Origin: Symbiodinium natans
Lineage: Eukaryota; Sar; Dinophyceae; Suessiales; Symbiodiniaceae
DNA: 64,000 bases
Direction: 5' to 3'
Assembly: GCA_905221605.1 (NCBI GenBank)
Contig: CAJNDS010002400.1
Span: 27,501 to 91,500 of the forward strand
Shown: positions 28,222 through 38,756 of the stretch, one piece after another
Numbering within the stretch: the first letter of the stretch is position 1
Layout of the letters: the number at the start of each line of letters is the position of its first letter
Notes under the pieces: generated by a model
Told to the model about the DNA's origin: nothing
The model's database searches: none
The model's input: the letters and a program-made list of their open reading frames with translations, nothing else
Made by a program: the position numbers and the translations under genes

Positions 28222-28305
28222 ACTGCTCTCTTATGGCCGAGCCTCTGCGGCAGTGGACGCTCTCCTCTTCGGCGCGGGCGCCGCGTCGAGCTCGATGGTG
28301 GCATC
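28222..28305 (-). CDS. amplified exon type 1, Lys/Arg-rich variant
   Basis: Acceptor CCTAAG|GATGCC; DATIELDAAPAPKRRASTAA. Confidence 0.6.
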
Positions 28306-28384
28306 CTTAGGAAGATGGAAGCTGCCTCTTAAAACATGGGGTTTAGGGTTTAGGGTTTAGGGTTTAGAGTTTAGGGTTTAGGGA

Positions 28385-28756
28385 TACTACCCACCCTCTA
28401 TACTACCCCACCCCCCTAGGTTTCCCCTCATGATTAAGGTGATTTAGGGATAATTAAGCCTAACTAAGGTTATTTTCAGGGAAGAACATAGAGCACAAGG
28501 GTTGAGGGTTCTCACCCCTGTTAAACCCCAAACCCGTGGGGGCGTTGTGGTTGTCTCAAGAGGCCCCGTGGTCCGCCTCGCTCAGATTGCTCAGATCATA
28601 GGTTTTCCTACTAGCCCCTTCTATATCCCCCCCCCCCCACCCTAGACAAGGGTTTAGGGTCTAGGGTTTAGGACTATCCCCCCTAGGTTCCCCTCTTAAA
28701 TGACCTTAACTAGGCTTAATTATCCCTAAACAGCGTTAATTCTGTGGGGAGATTGT
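28385..28756. repeat. two family M copies in inverted orientation
   Basis: 28385-28496 and 28672-28756 share 'TTTAGGGATAATTAAGCCTA' in opposite orientations, each with a CCCCTAGG-type start. About 175 bp (C-rich tract, TTTAGGG units) lie between. Confidence 0.65.
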
Positions 28757-28851
28757 TTGCCTACTTCCTCCAATGCTAAACTCCCTTCACCTACTTTATT
28801 GCTCTACAAACCCTGAACCTAGAACCCTAGACGCTAAACTACCTTCAAACA

Positions 28852-28943
28852 TTGGGATCCTCCCCTTATACTAACAGTCCTTAATAGGGATTACCCATTA
28901 TAATCCCTATTAAGGACTGTTGCTAGAAGGGGGAACATCCCAA
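28852..28943 (+). mobile_element. family A inverted-repeat element
   Basis: TTGGGATCCTCCCCTTATAC ... AGGGGGAACATCCCAA; the stem CAGTCCTTAATAGGGATTA / TAATCCCTATTAAGGACTG is perfect. Confidence 0.85.
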
Positions 28944-28997
28944 TTCTAATACCTCAAAGCACCCGAAATCAAACTAATCCAATGAACCCTCGAGCAA

Positions 28998-29060
28998 CGC
29001 GCCAGCTGAGCACCCGGCGCCGTCCAAGTCGATTGTGGCCAGCAGCTCGTCGAGATCCTC
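28998..29060 (-). CDS. predicted exon 'EDLDELLATIDLDGAG'
   Basis: Acidic, helix-like, opening just after CTAG|AG next to a CCCTAAA array. Confidence 0.6.
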
Positions 29061-29142
29061 TAGCCCTAAACCCTAAACCCTAAACCCTAAGCCCTAAGGG
29101 GCAGTGCCGAGGGCTTAGAGGTTAGCTTTTCACTGACCCCCC

Positions 29143-29228
29143 AAACCCTAAACCCTAAACCCTAAACCCTAAACCCTAAACCCTAAACCCTAAACCCTAA
29201 ACCCTAAACCCTAAACCCTAAACCCTAA
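29143..29228 (-). repeat. telomere-like CCCTAAA array, about 12 units
   Basis: Twelve perfect units; the strand switches to TTTAGGG at 29330. Confidence 0.95.
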
Positions 29229-29391
29229 CCCCACAATCCTAAACCCAACAAGAGCCCTACAAGAGTTTGTGCGGCCATCGCAAAAGAAGAGCCCCGAAAG
29301 CCTCTGACCTCACACCCACCCTAAACTTAGGGTTGAGGGTTTAGGGTTTTAGGGTTTATAAGCCCTCAGGCCCTTCACGATCTCTCCTCAC

Positions 29392-29460
29392 CCCGTCTGC
29401 CCTCCCCCCATCGCCCAGTCCAAGTCCACAGATTGGGCGGCTGCGGAAGCGGCTTTGGCC
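29392..29460 (-). CDS. predicted exon 'AKAASAAAQSVDLDWAMGGG'
   Basis: Acceptor TAGCAG|GCCAAA; about 22 residues to a TGA overlapping a possible donor. Confidence 0.6.
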
Positions 29461-30034
29461 TGCTAGTGCTTGGCTCATGGGCAAGTGTTCTTGCTGACTA
29501 CTGTGAACTTCATGGGGGGGTGGCGTAGATATTGCGGTTGCTTAGGCATATATATATATATATATATTATACATACATATATACATAGCAACAACTACCC
29601 GTGAGCCTTCAAGTAAAGGAACCCAAGCAGTTAGTTAGGGTGCAGGTGCGATTCTGGGTGTCCCGGCTAAAGTGTCCTTAGAGTGTGTAGACGCGTGAAG
29701 CCTTCGTAATCGTGAGATCTGAAATTTGCGCCTTGGATTCCTGCTTGACACGCTGCTTGTGCTCCCTGTCGGTGCAATGAGGGCCAATAACCGGCGCACC
29801 TTGCGGTGTTAGTGACGCAACGTACACCCTATAACCGGCAAGTCCCAGCCTAAAATGTTGACCCCGCAAGCCCCTGCCAGGCAAGCCCAATCCCGAACCC
29901 CAAACCCCCATTCAGATTTAGGGTTTTAAGGGTTTTAAGGGCTTTAAGGGCTTTAAGGGTTTTAAGGGTTTTAAGGGTTTTGTGTATTTGGGTTTTAAGG
30001 GTTGTAAGGTTTTGTGCTGATGTGAGGGTAAGCC
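29461..30034. other. no firm exon; (TA)n and TTTTAAGGG array
   Basis: (TA)n at 29548-29590, a 77-codon minus frame (29678-29911) of unclear status, and at 29917-29990 an array of the 9-mer TTTTAAGGG. Confidence 0.5.
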
Positions 30035-30120
30035 CTAAATCCTGGCCTCCTGCGCTAACATTGGCGTCCCGCCGACCAAACCTGCACCCAGGTCGACGGC
30101 TGCTTTGCTTTTGGTTGTGG
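30035..30120 (-). CDS. predicted exon 'KAAVDLGAGLVGGTPMLAQE'
   Basis: About 28 residues to a TAG at 30035-30037, which lies in a CCCTAAAT unit. Confidence 0.6.
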
Positions 30121-30617
30121 CTACTAGGATTTAGGGGCTAGGGTTCAAGGTTTAGGTGGGAGTAGGTTTAGTGCTTCGGGATTAGCCGCGATGGTTGTGT
30201 ATAGGGCTTCCAACGATCTAGCTTCCTATCTCCAGTCTTTTGGTTTCAGGGCGCTGCGTTAAGATCACCATGTCAAGTCGTGGGCTCAAATCCTGGACTC
30301 CCAAACCCGGGTTTAGGGTTTAGGGCTATTAACCTAAACCTCAACCCTGTAAGCCCGAACCCCCGCAAACCACTACACGACGAAGCGCAAAATCCGCCTG
30401 TCAGAGTGATCCCGCCATCACTGCTTTCGCTGCTGATCCTCTCTCCCTGTCAGGGATTCATGGTTCAGTCTTAGAGTTTAGGGTTCAGAGCTCAGGGTTT
30501 CGGGTTTAGAGCTCAGAGTTCAGGGTTCAGGCTTTAGGGTGTGCCAATCATGACGAGAAGTACCCATGAACCTTCAAGTCATGTCTGAAGCTTAGGGGTT
30601 AGAGCTCAGGGTTTACG

Positions 30618-30697
30618 TGGAGACCGAAGCCCCTTCTTGCGGCTGACTACGCTTCACGCAGGCCCATTCGTAGACACCGATGTGCAGGCAGCATGCG
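30618..30697 (-). CDS. predicted exon 'CLHIGVYEWACVKRSQPQE'
   Basis: About 26 residues in one minus frame. Between here and 30.12 kb there are only TTTAGGG-type units and a family H end at 30.56 kb. Confidence 0.45.
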
Positions 30698-31002
30698 CAT
30701 GGGAGTGTGAGGTTGATGGGTTTAGGGTTGCGGGTTTAGGGTGTGAGCTTCTGATTCTGGACCGAGGCTTGAGGGGCTCTGGGGTGCCATGTTGGACTGG
30801 ATCCGTTTTTCAAGGATGGACCTTCCCGAAAAGCGCACCACTAACAGAGGCACCTTCTACCAAAAAGGGAACGTAACCTGTGGCTATGTTACCCTAATCC
30901 TAAACCCAAAGTCCAAAGTAACCTAGGAACAACCTAACCCCCAAGAAAAAACATTCTGAACGGCCAAGTCTTACTATGATACACATGCTGCCGTGACATT
31001 TG

Positions 31003-31005
31003 CCG

Positions 31006-31038
<33 letters not shown>
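31003..31038 (+). repeat. poly-C tract, about 36 C
   Basis: Uninterrupted C run; its length is probably unreliable in an assembly. Confidence 0.9.
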
Positions 31039-31039
<1 letters not shown>

Positions 31040-31069
31040 TCAAAACACGACGCCGCAAATGCAACCAAA

Positions 31070-31131
31070 AGCCATTGGGGCTCTGGGCCTTCTTCCCCTT
31101 CTTCTCCTTCTTTTTTGCCTTCTTCCTTGAT
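31070..31131 (-). CDS. predicted Lys-rich exon 'KKAKKKEKKGKKAQSPNG'
   Basis: Minus frame RKKAKKKEKKGKKAQSPNGF, next to the poly-C tract. Confidence 0.55.
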
Positions 31132-31212
31132 CAGTTGCTCCGCTTAGTGTGTTTTGGGAGGCTCATGGGTAGTTGTGACTCGGGTTATCTGTGCCTTAAG
31201 AAGGCCACAAAT

Positions 31213-31236
31213 GATGCGCAAAGAGGGAGGGAGGGA

Positions 31237-31281
<45 letters not shown>
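31213..31281 (+). repeat. (GA)n microsatellite
   Basis: GAGAGAAAGAGAGA-type run. Confidence 0.9.
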
Positions 31282-31668
31282 CCTCACCACGAGCCGTTAT
31301 GGCAAAGGGTCCTGGGTTTGGGGCTTAGGAATTTCAAAATCTGACCCTGCAGTAAGCACTCAACCCTGCCCTCAAGAAGGCTTTGTTAAACGGTTCGCGG
31401 TTTAGGATCTTGACAAGCCATGCTTCGAGGTGAAACTTGTAGGTTTAGGGTCTCGGGCTTGGAGTCTGGGGTCTGGGGTCTGGGGTTTAGGGTTTCGGGT
31501 TTCGGCCCTGTGTGACGTAAGATACTTCTTTTGGGGATTTCCCGAAAAGACCCTCAGCATGTACACCGTTGCCTCCTGAAGAAAAACTTATCACTTGCCA
31601 TGACACACCTAAAACCCTACACCCGAAACCCTAAGCCCCAACAAAAAACAGAACCTTACTAGGTTGGC

Positions 31669-31757
31669 CCCTAAAGCCCTCTGAAAAAATATTCCTGAAT
31701 ATGATCCTCTTAAACCCAAATAAGGGAAAATACAAAATGTCCCAAGGGCCTACCTAG
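31669..31757 (+). mobile_element. family B element
   Basis: CTAGGTTGGCCCCTAAAGCC ... GGGCCTACCTAG; nearly identical to 4552-4649. Confidence 0.8.
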
Positions 31758-31765
31758 CTTAGTCC

Positions 31766-31841
31766 ACAACATCGACCCAAAATCCGAGGACCCCGACTCT
31801 TTCCGCTTTTCCTCCTTCTCCCGCTCCAGCTCACGCCGGGC
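31766..31841 (-). CDS. predicted exon 'ARRELEREKEEKRKESGS'
   Basis: Acceptor CAGCCAG|GCCCGG. Charged coiled-coil-like segment that follows the 32.4 and 32.05 kb exons in minus order. Confidence 0.65.
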
Positions 31842-31859
31842 CTGGCTGGGTTGGAAGGG

Positions 31860-32020
31860 TTTCGGGTTCAGGGTTTGGGGGGTTTAGGGTTTGTCGGGGT
31901 TTAGGGGTTTGTCGGGGTTTAGGGTTTTACGGGCTTAGGGTTTGGGGGGTTTAGGGTTTGGGGGGGTTTAGAGTTTGGGGGGGTTTAGGGTTTACGGGGG
32001 TTGAAGGTTTACAGGCTTTG
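31860..32020 (+). repeat. TTTAGGG/TTTGGGGG-rich region
   Basis: Units separated by runs of G, with 'TTTGTCGGGG' repeated. Confidence 0.75.
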
Positions 32021-32029
32021 GGGCAAAGG

Positions 32030-32070
32030 GCTTCTGGCCCCCACGTCTAGGCTTCTCCAGCCCCAGCTTC
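32030..32070 (-). CDS. predicted micro-exon 'KLGLEKPRRGG'
   Basis: Acceptor CTGTTAG|GAAGCT; 13 residues, basic. Lies between two charged exons. Confidence 0.5.
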
Positions 32071-32084
32071 CTAACAGAACACGG

Positions 32085-32341
32085 GTAGTTCTCTACAGTA
32101 AGTGTCCTGTTGGGGGTCCTGATTTTGAGCGTGCAGTACGATATAGGAGACCCAAAAAGGGACCCTAATCTAGAGAACTACCCACATGAGTTTCACGACA
32201 AGGATAACTTTGAGTTGCGCCGCTCAGAATATTCTGGGCTACCAAATGGGGAGTTCTCTAAACAAAGGATTTTGTGGGTGATGTACAATACAATTAATAG
32301 GGACCCAAATAAGGGACCTTCCAATGGAGAGAACTTCCCCT
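32085..32341 (+). repeat. two adjacent family I inverted-repeat elements
   Basis: 32085-32190: GTAGTTCTCTA ... TAGAGAACTAC. 32231-32341: GGGGAGTTCTCT ... AGAGAACTTCCCC, with internal GGGACCC motifs in both. Confidence 0.65.
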
Positions 32342-32374
32342 AAGCCCCAACCCTAAACCCTAAACCCTAAACCC

Positions 32375-32449
32375 TAAAGCCATTCTTGCGGCCTCTCTCC
32401 GTCGCTCCAGCTCCTTCTGGCGTTCCTTTTCCTTCTCGCGCTCCATGTC
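32375..32449 (-). CDS. predicted exon 'EREKEKERQKELERRREAA'
   Basis: Acceptor GTCTAAG|GACATG; DMEREKEKERQKELERRREA. Charged helix as in splicing and RNA-processing factors, but the family cannot be named. Confidence 0.65.
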
Positions 32450-32610
32450 CTTAGACCGAAGGCTTGCGGTTGAGGGTTTAGGCTTTAGGGTTTGGGGTTT
32501 AGGGTCCGCAAGCCCTAACTTTGTATTTCTGTGTGGCCTGCATCCAGGACTTGGGAAGCCTTAACACCTAAAGCCCCTAAACCTGAACCAATCACCTGTA
32601 AATCCTTAAA

Positions 32611-32715
32611 CTGGCTGGTTCTTAGTAGGGAATGATGGAATGAGGAACCCTGTTACACTCCCTTAAAGGGTATATGTAGGGCCCTGACTCCTCATTCCCC
32701 TACTAAGAAGCAGGG
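32611..32715 (+). mobile_element. family E inverted-repeat element
   Basis: CTGGCTGGTTCTTAGTAGGG ... CCTACTAAGAAGCAGGG, internal 'AAAGGGTATATGTAGGGCCC'. Confidence 0.7.
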
Positions 32716-33318
32716 AGTAAACCCGAATCCCTAACACCCCAATGATGTCCTTGCACACTCTCTTTGCCCTGACACCTACAAAAGCATATTCAGGAAGATA
32801 ACGACTTGCAACCATACTCCCAAAAACCCCAAAGCCCTAAACTCCTAAACTCACAATGCTCTTGAACCCCTAAACCCCAAATCTCTAAGCACCCTAAACC
32901 CTAAACCCTGGACCCGAAATACACCCTAAACCCTAAACCGAACCAACCCCAGCCCGGCCGGACTTGTTTTCACCACCGCGGGGCTGACTGCCAGCAAAGC
33001 GTGGTTGGCTTGGGGTTTAGGGTTTAGGGTTTCAGGTTTGGGGTTAAGGGGTTTTAGGGTTCCAAAAAACTTAGGGGGTTCAGATTTTACAGTATGGCCG
33101 ATAAACCCCTCTGAGTAAGTCTTTTTGCAGGTAGATCCTCTTAAGCCCCATGGGCCGAGACCGTTCAGTGTTTAGGGTTTGGTTCAGGGGGTTTGGTCGT
33201 TTGGGTTCTGCTCCAAAAAAAAAGATGCTGTTTCTTTCTTAAATCCTAAACCTTATAAGCCCTAAACCCGGAACCCTAAACCCTAAACCCTGAACCCCAA
33301 ACCCTGAGTGCAGAGCTT
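32716..33318. other. mostly repeats; one weak island
   Basis: CCCTAAA-type units at 32830-32945 and 33230-33306. The island at 32950-33005 could encode LLAVSPAVVKTSPAG on the minus strand. Confidence 0.4.
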
Positions 33319-33424
33319 TCAGATCCTCAAGCTCTGGGATGGAAGTTGCAGGAAAAAGCGCTGGGAGCTGACTGGGCTGCTTGGGTCAGCCGAGGCCTCC
33401 GTCGTCGCCTCCAGGGAGTTTGCG
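33319..33424 (-). CDS. predicted exon 'EATTEASADPSSPVSSQRF'
   Basis: About 35 residues (SLEATTEASADPSSPVSSQR, FFLQLPSQSLRI) to a TGA at 33319-33321. Confidence 0.6.
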
Positions 33425-34274
33425 GCTTAGGGTTGGTGTATAGTTAGGGTTTAGGGTTTAGGGTTTAGGGTTTAGGGTTTAGGGTTTAGGGGGGCGGGTC
33501 ACTGTTTGGGTTTGGATAAGGTTTTTGAGGTTTATGGAAATTGTCTAGGGTTTGCGTCCGGAGTTTTGCCGGGTCTTGCCGGTTCTTTGGGCTTTTTGTT
33601 TTTCGTTTTGAATGACATTTCTCCTGCGATGGCTCGCCAGGCTTGGAGAAGCCTTGAATGAAAGGTGAGGTTTTGGGGGTTTTGGGGTTTCGGTTTTTTT
33701 TTGGGGGGGTTTTGGGGGCCTAAAGGGGTCCCTATTCAGGGTCAGGGTCTTGTTTGGTGCCCTGTGAAGGATGAAGGATTTTGCACGAGCTGCTCGAAAT
33801 GAAAAGCAGGTAGTTTCTATTTATCCTCGCTGTGAGGGCTTAGGGTTTAGGGTTTGGGTTTTTCACCTACAATGGACACACCTTTTAGGGTTTAGGGCCT
33901 CGGGGTGTAAAGGCAGACTGACTACCGAATCGCCTCCAAAAGAGACATAAAACCACAGGGTAAGAACCCAAGGAACCCTAAACCCTAAACCCTAAACCCT
34001 AAACCCTAAACCCTGAACCCTAAGCCCAAAACCTTGCGCAGACTCGCCTTGCTCTTCGGTGTTCTTCACGCAGGGGACCTGCCGGCTCCGTGAGCTCGCC
34101 TGAAATGGGAAGGGAAGAGGGTTTAGGGTTTAGGGGTTTTGGGGTTTAGGGGTTCAGGGGTTTAGGAGTTTAGGGCTTCAACGCCTAAACCCCTAAACCC
34201 ACAACCCAAGTATGAGCAATCGCTGCCCTCCCCTGACACCTGAAAACCCTGTTGGGGGTAGCCCCCTCCCCCCC
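33425..34274. other. TTTAGGG-rich stretch with one weak exon
   Basis: Arrays at 33445-33492, 33836-33860, 33973-34025 and 34117-34175. The island at 34025-34085 reads SRSRQVPCVKNTEEQGE on the minus strand after CATTTCAG|GCGAGC. Confidence 0.45.
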
Positions 34275-34350
34275 ACTAGAGGTTGACCTTTGGCATTTTA
34301 TCGGGATTGTAGTACCTCAAAAAGGTTAAAGGTTACCTACTCTACAACAA
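34275..34350 (+). mobile_element. family F element, left part lost
   Basis: GAGGTTGACCTTTGGCATTT ... GGTTACCTACTCTACAAC. Confidence 0.6.
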
Positions 34351-34911
34351 AGAAGCCCCCTAAACACTACAGACCCTACAAAGCTACCCCGCCCTATCCC
34401 CCCCCCAAACACTATAGACTAGACCCTCCAAAGGATCCAGGCTTCTGCTCTCTTGGTCGACATCGTCTGGCAGTCCGGGATCTCACACGGCGACGTCGCC
34501 ACAATAGGGGCAGTCTCCTGGGCCGTCTGCAGTAGGGTTTCGGGTTTCGGGTTTCGGGTCCTCCTACTCCAGGCTTAGGGATTAGGGGGGCGGGGTTAAG
34601 GGGGGAGGGGAAGGGGTAAGGGGCTTAGGGGTTAGGGTAGAAGGGTTACCCGAGAAGAAGACATTTTGAACTCTAACTACTAACAACGCTGGAGCCCTAA
34701 GCAGACTAAAATCTAAACCACAGACCTAGAAACCCAACATGCCCTGAGCCCCAAACACACACTCGGTGCTTTTCCCAGAGCCTTAAAGCCCTTTAAACTC
34801 CCCCCCTACCCTAATCCTTAAGCCTGGAGTAGGAGTACCCTAAACCCTAAACCCTAAACCCTAAACCCTAAACCCCTGTAAGCCCTCCCTTCAAGCCCTT
34901 TAAACCCTGCC

Positions 34912-34981
34912 AGTTGTCGGTTTCGACTGTCCACCAGCAGCCGCAGAAGTGCCTTCGTCAGGTCCTCAGCTATCCACAACG
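34912..34981 (-). CDS. predicted exon 'IAEDLTKALLRLLVDSRNRQ'
   Basis: About 23 residues, clearly helix-like, flanked on the right by a TTTAGGG array (34982-35010). Confidence 0.65.
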
Positions 34982-35010
34982 TAGGGTTTAGGGTTTAGGG
35001 TTCAGGGTCT

Positions 35011-36090
35011 AAGGTTTAGGGCGGAAGGTTTAGCTTGTTAAGGCTTGCAGGGCTTCTGGGTTTTAGGGGCTTTGCCCTTCTAAGCCCTCGGCGCCAGCCT
35101 GCCATAGCTGCAGTTCCCCCAGCTAGAACCATGCTCCCTAAGACACCCTAAACCCCAAACCCCAAACCCTAAACCCTAAACTCTAAACCCTGAACCCTGA
35201 TCCCTGCAAGCGAAGCCTCCTCCGATACCTGAAGCACCTCTGAGCCCCTTAACCCTAAACCCTACCCTCCCCCCCCGCCCCACACACACACACAGAGACA
35301 GAGACACATAATCCCCTCCCCCAAATATTCATTAAATACCCCCATCATAGTTACGGAGAGTACATGGGGGGGGGGGCGCTTTGAGGGGTTTAGGGAGCCA
35401 CCCACAAAGGCCAGGGCTCCGAATTCTCCTCCACGATCTGGTCCAGCTTCTCGCCTGGGCGTGGCGTTTGAGGGCTTCTTTTTGGGGCTTTTAGGTTTCT
35501 TTAGGGCTTTGGGATTTTTAAAGGGTTGTTTAAAGCTTTTCAAAGGCCCTTTACGGATTTTAGGGTTTTTTCATGGCTTCAGGCGTTTTTTGGGGGTCTA
35601 AGGCTTTCGGGCTTTCGTGCTTTAGGAATTCTAGGGCTGAGGCCTTTTGGGTTTTAGAGTTTTTCTGGTTTTTGTTGGGGTTGAGGCCCATGGGTTTCGG
35701 GGGTTTCGGGGCAGCTGGCGGAATTCGAGCTCCAAGGAGGCAGGGCTTAGCTGGGTTTAGGGTTTTAGGGCCCCAGACCCTAAACCGCTTCAAGGGGGGC
35801 TTTCTTAAGGGTCCGCCGCTTTAAGCTTTAGACAGTCCAGGGAAAAGTCTCAGGACTCCATCTCTGCGAAGTTGCTTAACGCTTAGGCAGAGGTGCTCTC
35901 GGGGTCAAGCCTGCAGAGTTCTCAGACTTTTTAGTGGCTTATTATAGTGGCTTTAGGGAGCTTTCGGGGTTGAAGTCTTAGAGCTTTAGGGCTTTCGTAG
36001 GCCTTAAACGTGCTTCGGAGGCTAAGAAGGGTACACGGCTTCGCAGACTCCCCAAAGCCTAAGCACCCGAAAAGCACCAAGCTCCTAACC
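35011..36090. other. TTTAGGG-derived and G-rich stretch
   Basis: Degenerate telomere units interleaved with GGCTTT/TTTTAGGG-like DNA (35.45-36.0 kb) that gives artefact ORFs on both strands. A run of 10 G sits near 35367. No exon can be supported. Confidence 0.5.
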
Positions 36091-36191
36091 TTGGGATGTT
36101 CCGCCTTATACTAAAAGTCCTTAGTCGGGATTATAGAACCCCCGATTCTAATCAATACTAAGGACTGTTAGTAGAAGGGGGAACATCCCAA
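36091..36191 (+). mobile_element. family A inverted-repeat element
   Basis: TTGGGATGTTCCGCCTTATA ... AGGGGGAACATCCCAA. Confidence 0.85.
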
Positions 36192-36480
36192 CCCTCAACT
36201 CTCCACCCTCAACCCTAAAGCCCAATGGCCCTGTGAAGCCCGCTGGGCATATCCGTAAACATGGGTATTTCCCATCATAGGAGTACACTTTTTGTAATGC
36301 CCTGCAGGAATGGGCACCCTAAACCCCAAACCCTAAACCCGGAAAACCCGACAAATTCCGCAACGAAGCACCGAAGCCATGCCCAGCCCGACCCCATCCC
36401 CTACCTGGGAAGTGCCCATCTCTAAGCCCTAAACCCGGAACCCCAAACCCTAAACCCTAATTCCTAAACCCTAAACCCTG

Positions 36481-36560
36481 GACTCTCCATTGCCAGTGGA
36501 GCGCGGTTGTTCTCCAGAACCAGGCATCCGTTCGCTTTCACGAGCCTGAAGAGTGTTGGG
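36481..36560 (-). CDS. predicted exon 'FRLVKANGCLVLENNRAPL'
   Basis: About 26 residues, PTLFRLVKANGCLVLENNRA. A second island at 36695-36780 reads RQRKPPQETDTEAGLPQ. Confidence 0.6.
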
Positions 36561-36781
36561 CTTTTTCGGGTCTAGGGTTCAGGGTTTGGGGTTTAGGGTC
36601 TCAAGGGTTTATGGTCTAGTTAGGGTTCAGGGTTTAGGTTTTAGGGTCTATGGGGTCTATGGTGTAGTTAGGGTTTAGGGTTTAGGTTTCAGGGTTTAGG
36701 GCACATGCGTCTGGGGCAACCCGGCTTCCGTGTCAGTCTCCTGTGGTGGTTTCCTCTGCCGGTCTCCTCTTGCCTTTCCGC

Positions 36782-36838
36782 CCAAAACCCTAAAACCCAA
36801 AACCCAAAACCCAAAACCCAAAACCCAAAACCCTAAAC
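36782..36838 (-). repeat. CCCAAAA array
   Basis: About eight units CCCAAAA, a telomere-variant heptamer. Confidence 0.85.
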
Positions 36839-37030
36839 CCCAACCCAACGCGACCCCCTCCCCCCCTCCCCCTAAGAAACCGGAGGAGTTTGTGAAGTCA
36901 GGGGTTGACCCTAAACCCTAAACCCTAAACCCTAAACCCTAAACCCGTTGGGGTTTGGGGCCTCAGGGCTCCTTATGGTCGGGGCCCCTGAACCCACCAG
37001 AGTGCGGTCGCGAACTCTGAACCCGGAACG

Positions 37031-37150
37031 GTTTAGGGTTTAGGGTTTAGGGTTTAGGGTTTAGGGTTTAGGGTTTAGGGTTTAGGGTTTAGGGTTTAGG
37101 GTTTAGGGTTTAGGGTTTAGGGTTCAGGGTTTAGGGTTTAGGGTTTAAGG
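37031..37150 (+). repeat. telomere-like TTTAGGG array, about 16 units
   Basis: Longest near-perfect TTTAGGG run in this orientation. Confidence 0.95.
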
Positions 37151-37254
37151 TCTCGGGTCCGAGACGGAAGCCAAGCCAGGGCACTCGAGGCAAGCTGATT
37201 CCAGGCGGCCACCGCTGCCAACAACCTTCCACGGTTTCCAGCAGGTCATACATT
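37151..37254 (-). CDS. predicted exon 'YDLLETVEGCWQRWPPGIS'
   Basis: Acceptor TCTTAG|AATGTA directly follows a family D element in the minus sense. About 34 residues. Confidence 0.55.
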
Positions 37255-37263
37255 CTAAGAGTT

Positions 37264-37372
37264 CCCAGAGACTCCAAAACTCCTTAATCAAGGAATATAC
37301 CTTAAATCATATGAGGGTTCCTACTATAATTTAAGGTATATTGCTTAATTAAGGGGTTTTGGAGTCTCTGGG
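37264..37372 (+). mobile_element. family D inverted-repeat element
   Basis: CCCAGAGACTCCAAAACTCC ... GGTTTTGGAGTCTCTGGG. Lies immediately upstream (minus) of a predicted exon, so it is probably intronic, like the copy at 23.1 kb. Confidence 0.8.
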
Positions 37373-37379
37373 TTTAGGG

Positions 37380-37855
37380 TTTAGGTTTAAGCATGGTCCC
37401 TTTGTATGGGCCTTCAAAAGGGTACCCCTTATATACCCCGCTATATACCCTCTACAAATTCGGGGCCCATACATCAGAACCCTTTAAAAGAGATTAGGGG
37501 CCATACTAAGGGCCTACCCTCACAGAAACGTGCTATAAGTCGGAGGATATTGGAGGCCGAGTTTCTTTACAAGGACTCAGAAGCGGGCCTGTTATCCTTA
37601 GAAGGACTTAGAGGGGGGGGACTGTTGCTGTGAGCCTATTGGGCTCTACTAGTAGTTGGGATATAAGTACTCCAAACAAGCCTACAGCCAGCCAACTTTT
37701 ATCTTAACGGCTGTTACCATGTTTGGCGTTTGCGGGTCCCGTATACGGCTCGGGGTTTAACCCCCCTCCCCTAATTTAAACCCCTCCTACCCCCAAATAT
37801 TGAATACCCCCTAAATGCTATAATATTGCGACAATGGGGGGGGTATTTAGGGGTA
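37380..37855. other. no clear gene; diverged element(s)
   Basis: 37394-37520 carries 'GGTCCCTTTGTATGGGCC' and complementary 'GGGGCCCATACA', so another inverted-repeat element is likely. The rest holds C-rich DNA. Confidence 0.4.
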
Positions 37856-37970
37856 CCCAGATCTTCCAAAGCCCCTTAATTAAGGAATATGCCCTTATTC
37901 ATGATGATGATCCTTAGTATAAGTTAGGGTATATTCCTTAAATAAGGGCTTTTGGAAGATCTGGGTAGGG
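37856..37970 (+). mobile_element. family D-related inverted-repeat element
   Basis: ACCCAGATCTTCCAAAGCCC ... GGCTTTTGGAAGATCTGGGT; long near-perfect stem sharing TTAATTAAGGAATAT with family D. Confidence 0.8.
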
Positions 37971-38140
37971 GGGGGAGAGGGGTTAATTAGGGGGAAGGAG
38001 ATAGTAAGGGCCGCTGGCAAGGATTCCTCTTCAAGGCCTCGGGGCCTCTGGGGAAGTTTGCGTAGAGGGGGTTTAGGGTTTAGGGTTTAAGGTTCAGGGT
38101 TCAGGGTTTAGTGTTTAGGGCTTAGGGTTTAGGGTTTGCT

Positions 38141-38224
38141 GCAGGCATGAGGCTTCACCTTCAATGCCAGCTGCAAAGGTCATGTGCAACTGATGTAGGA
38201 GGATATACTCTGGATATGAGCCCT
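38141..38224 (-). CDS. predicted exon 'YPEYILLHQLHMTFAAGIEG'
   Basis: About 27 residues in one minus frame, followed by a TTTAGGG array on the left. Confidence 0.55.
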
Positions 38225-38252
38225 ATAAACCCTAAACCCTAAGATTAACCCT

Positions 38253-38347
38253 GTTCCCCCTTATACCAGCAGTCCTTAATAGGATTATAGTACGCCATAT
38301 TATCATCCCTATTAAGGACTGTTAGTATAAGGGGGGGAACATCCCAA
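38253..38347 (+). mobile_element. family A inverted-repeat element
   Basis: GTTCCCCCTTATACCAGCAG ... GGGGGGGAACATCCCAA. Confidence 0.8.
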
Positions 38348-38583
38348 CCTGAACCCTATACCAATCTTAACAGCCATTCTACGGCACAGAGCCTGCCCGA
38401 AGAAGGCAAGGACATTGTCACCGCAAAGCAATCCTCAGCACTAGATGTTCAGGGTTCCGAGGTGTTTTTGCGGTGTGGGCTTAAGGGTTTTAGGGTTTTT
38501 TGGGATCATAAAGGGCAAGGGGATGGAGGAGGCGGTTGAGGGCTTAGGGATTCAGCCCTAAGCCCACTACACCTCGTTTTTCT

Positions 38584-38664
38584 TACTGTTGGTTAGTAGG
38601 GAATTGGAGGGTATATGGGGGATATGTGGTACCTTATTCCCCCTTTCCCTACTATCCAACAGTA
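38584..38664 (+). mobile_element. family E-related inverted-repeat element
   Basis: TTACTGTTGGTTAGTAGGGA ... TCCCTACTATCCAACAGTAA. Confidence 0.75.
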
Positions 38665-38756
38665 AGCTTTGTGGGGCTCCCCTAAACCCTAAACCCTAAA
38701 CCCTAAACCCTAAACCCTAAACCCTAAACCTTAAACCCTTTACTAGGTTTCAGAGC

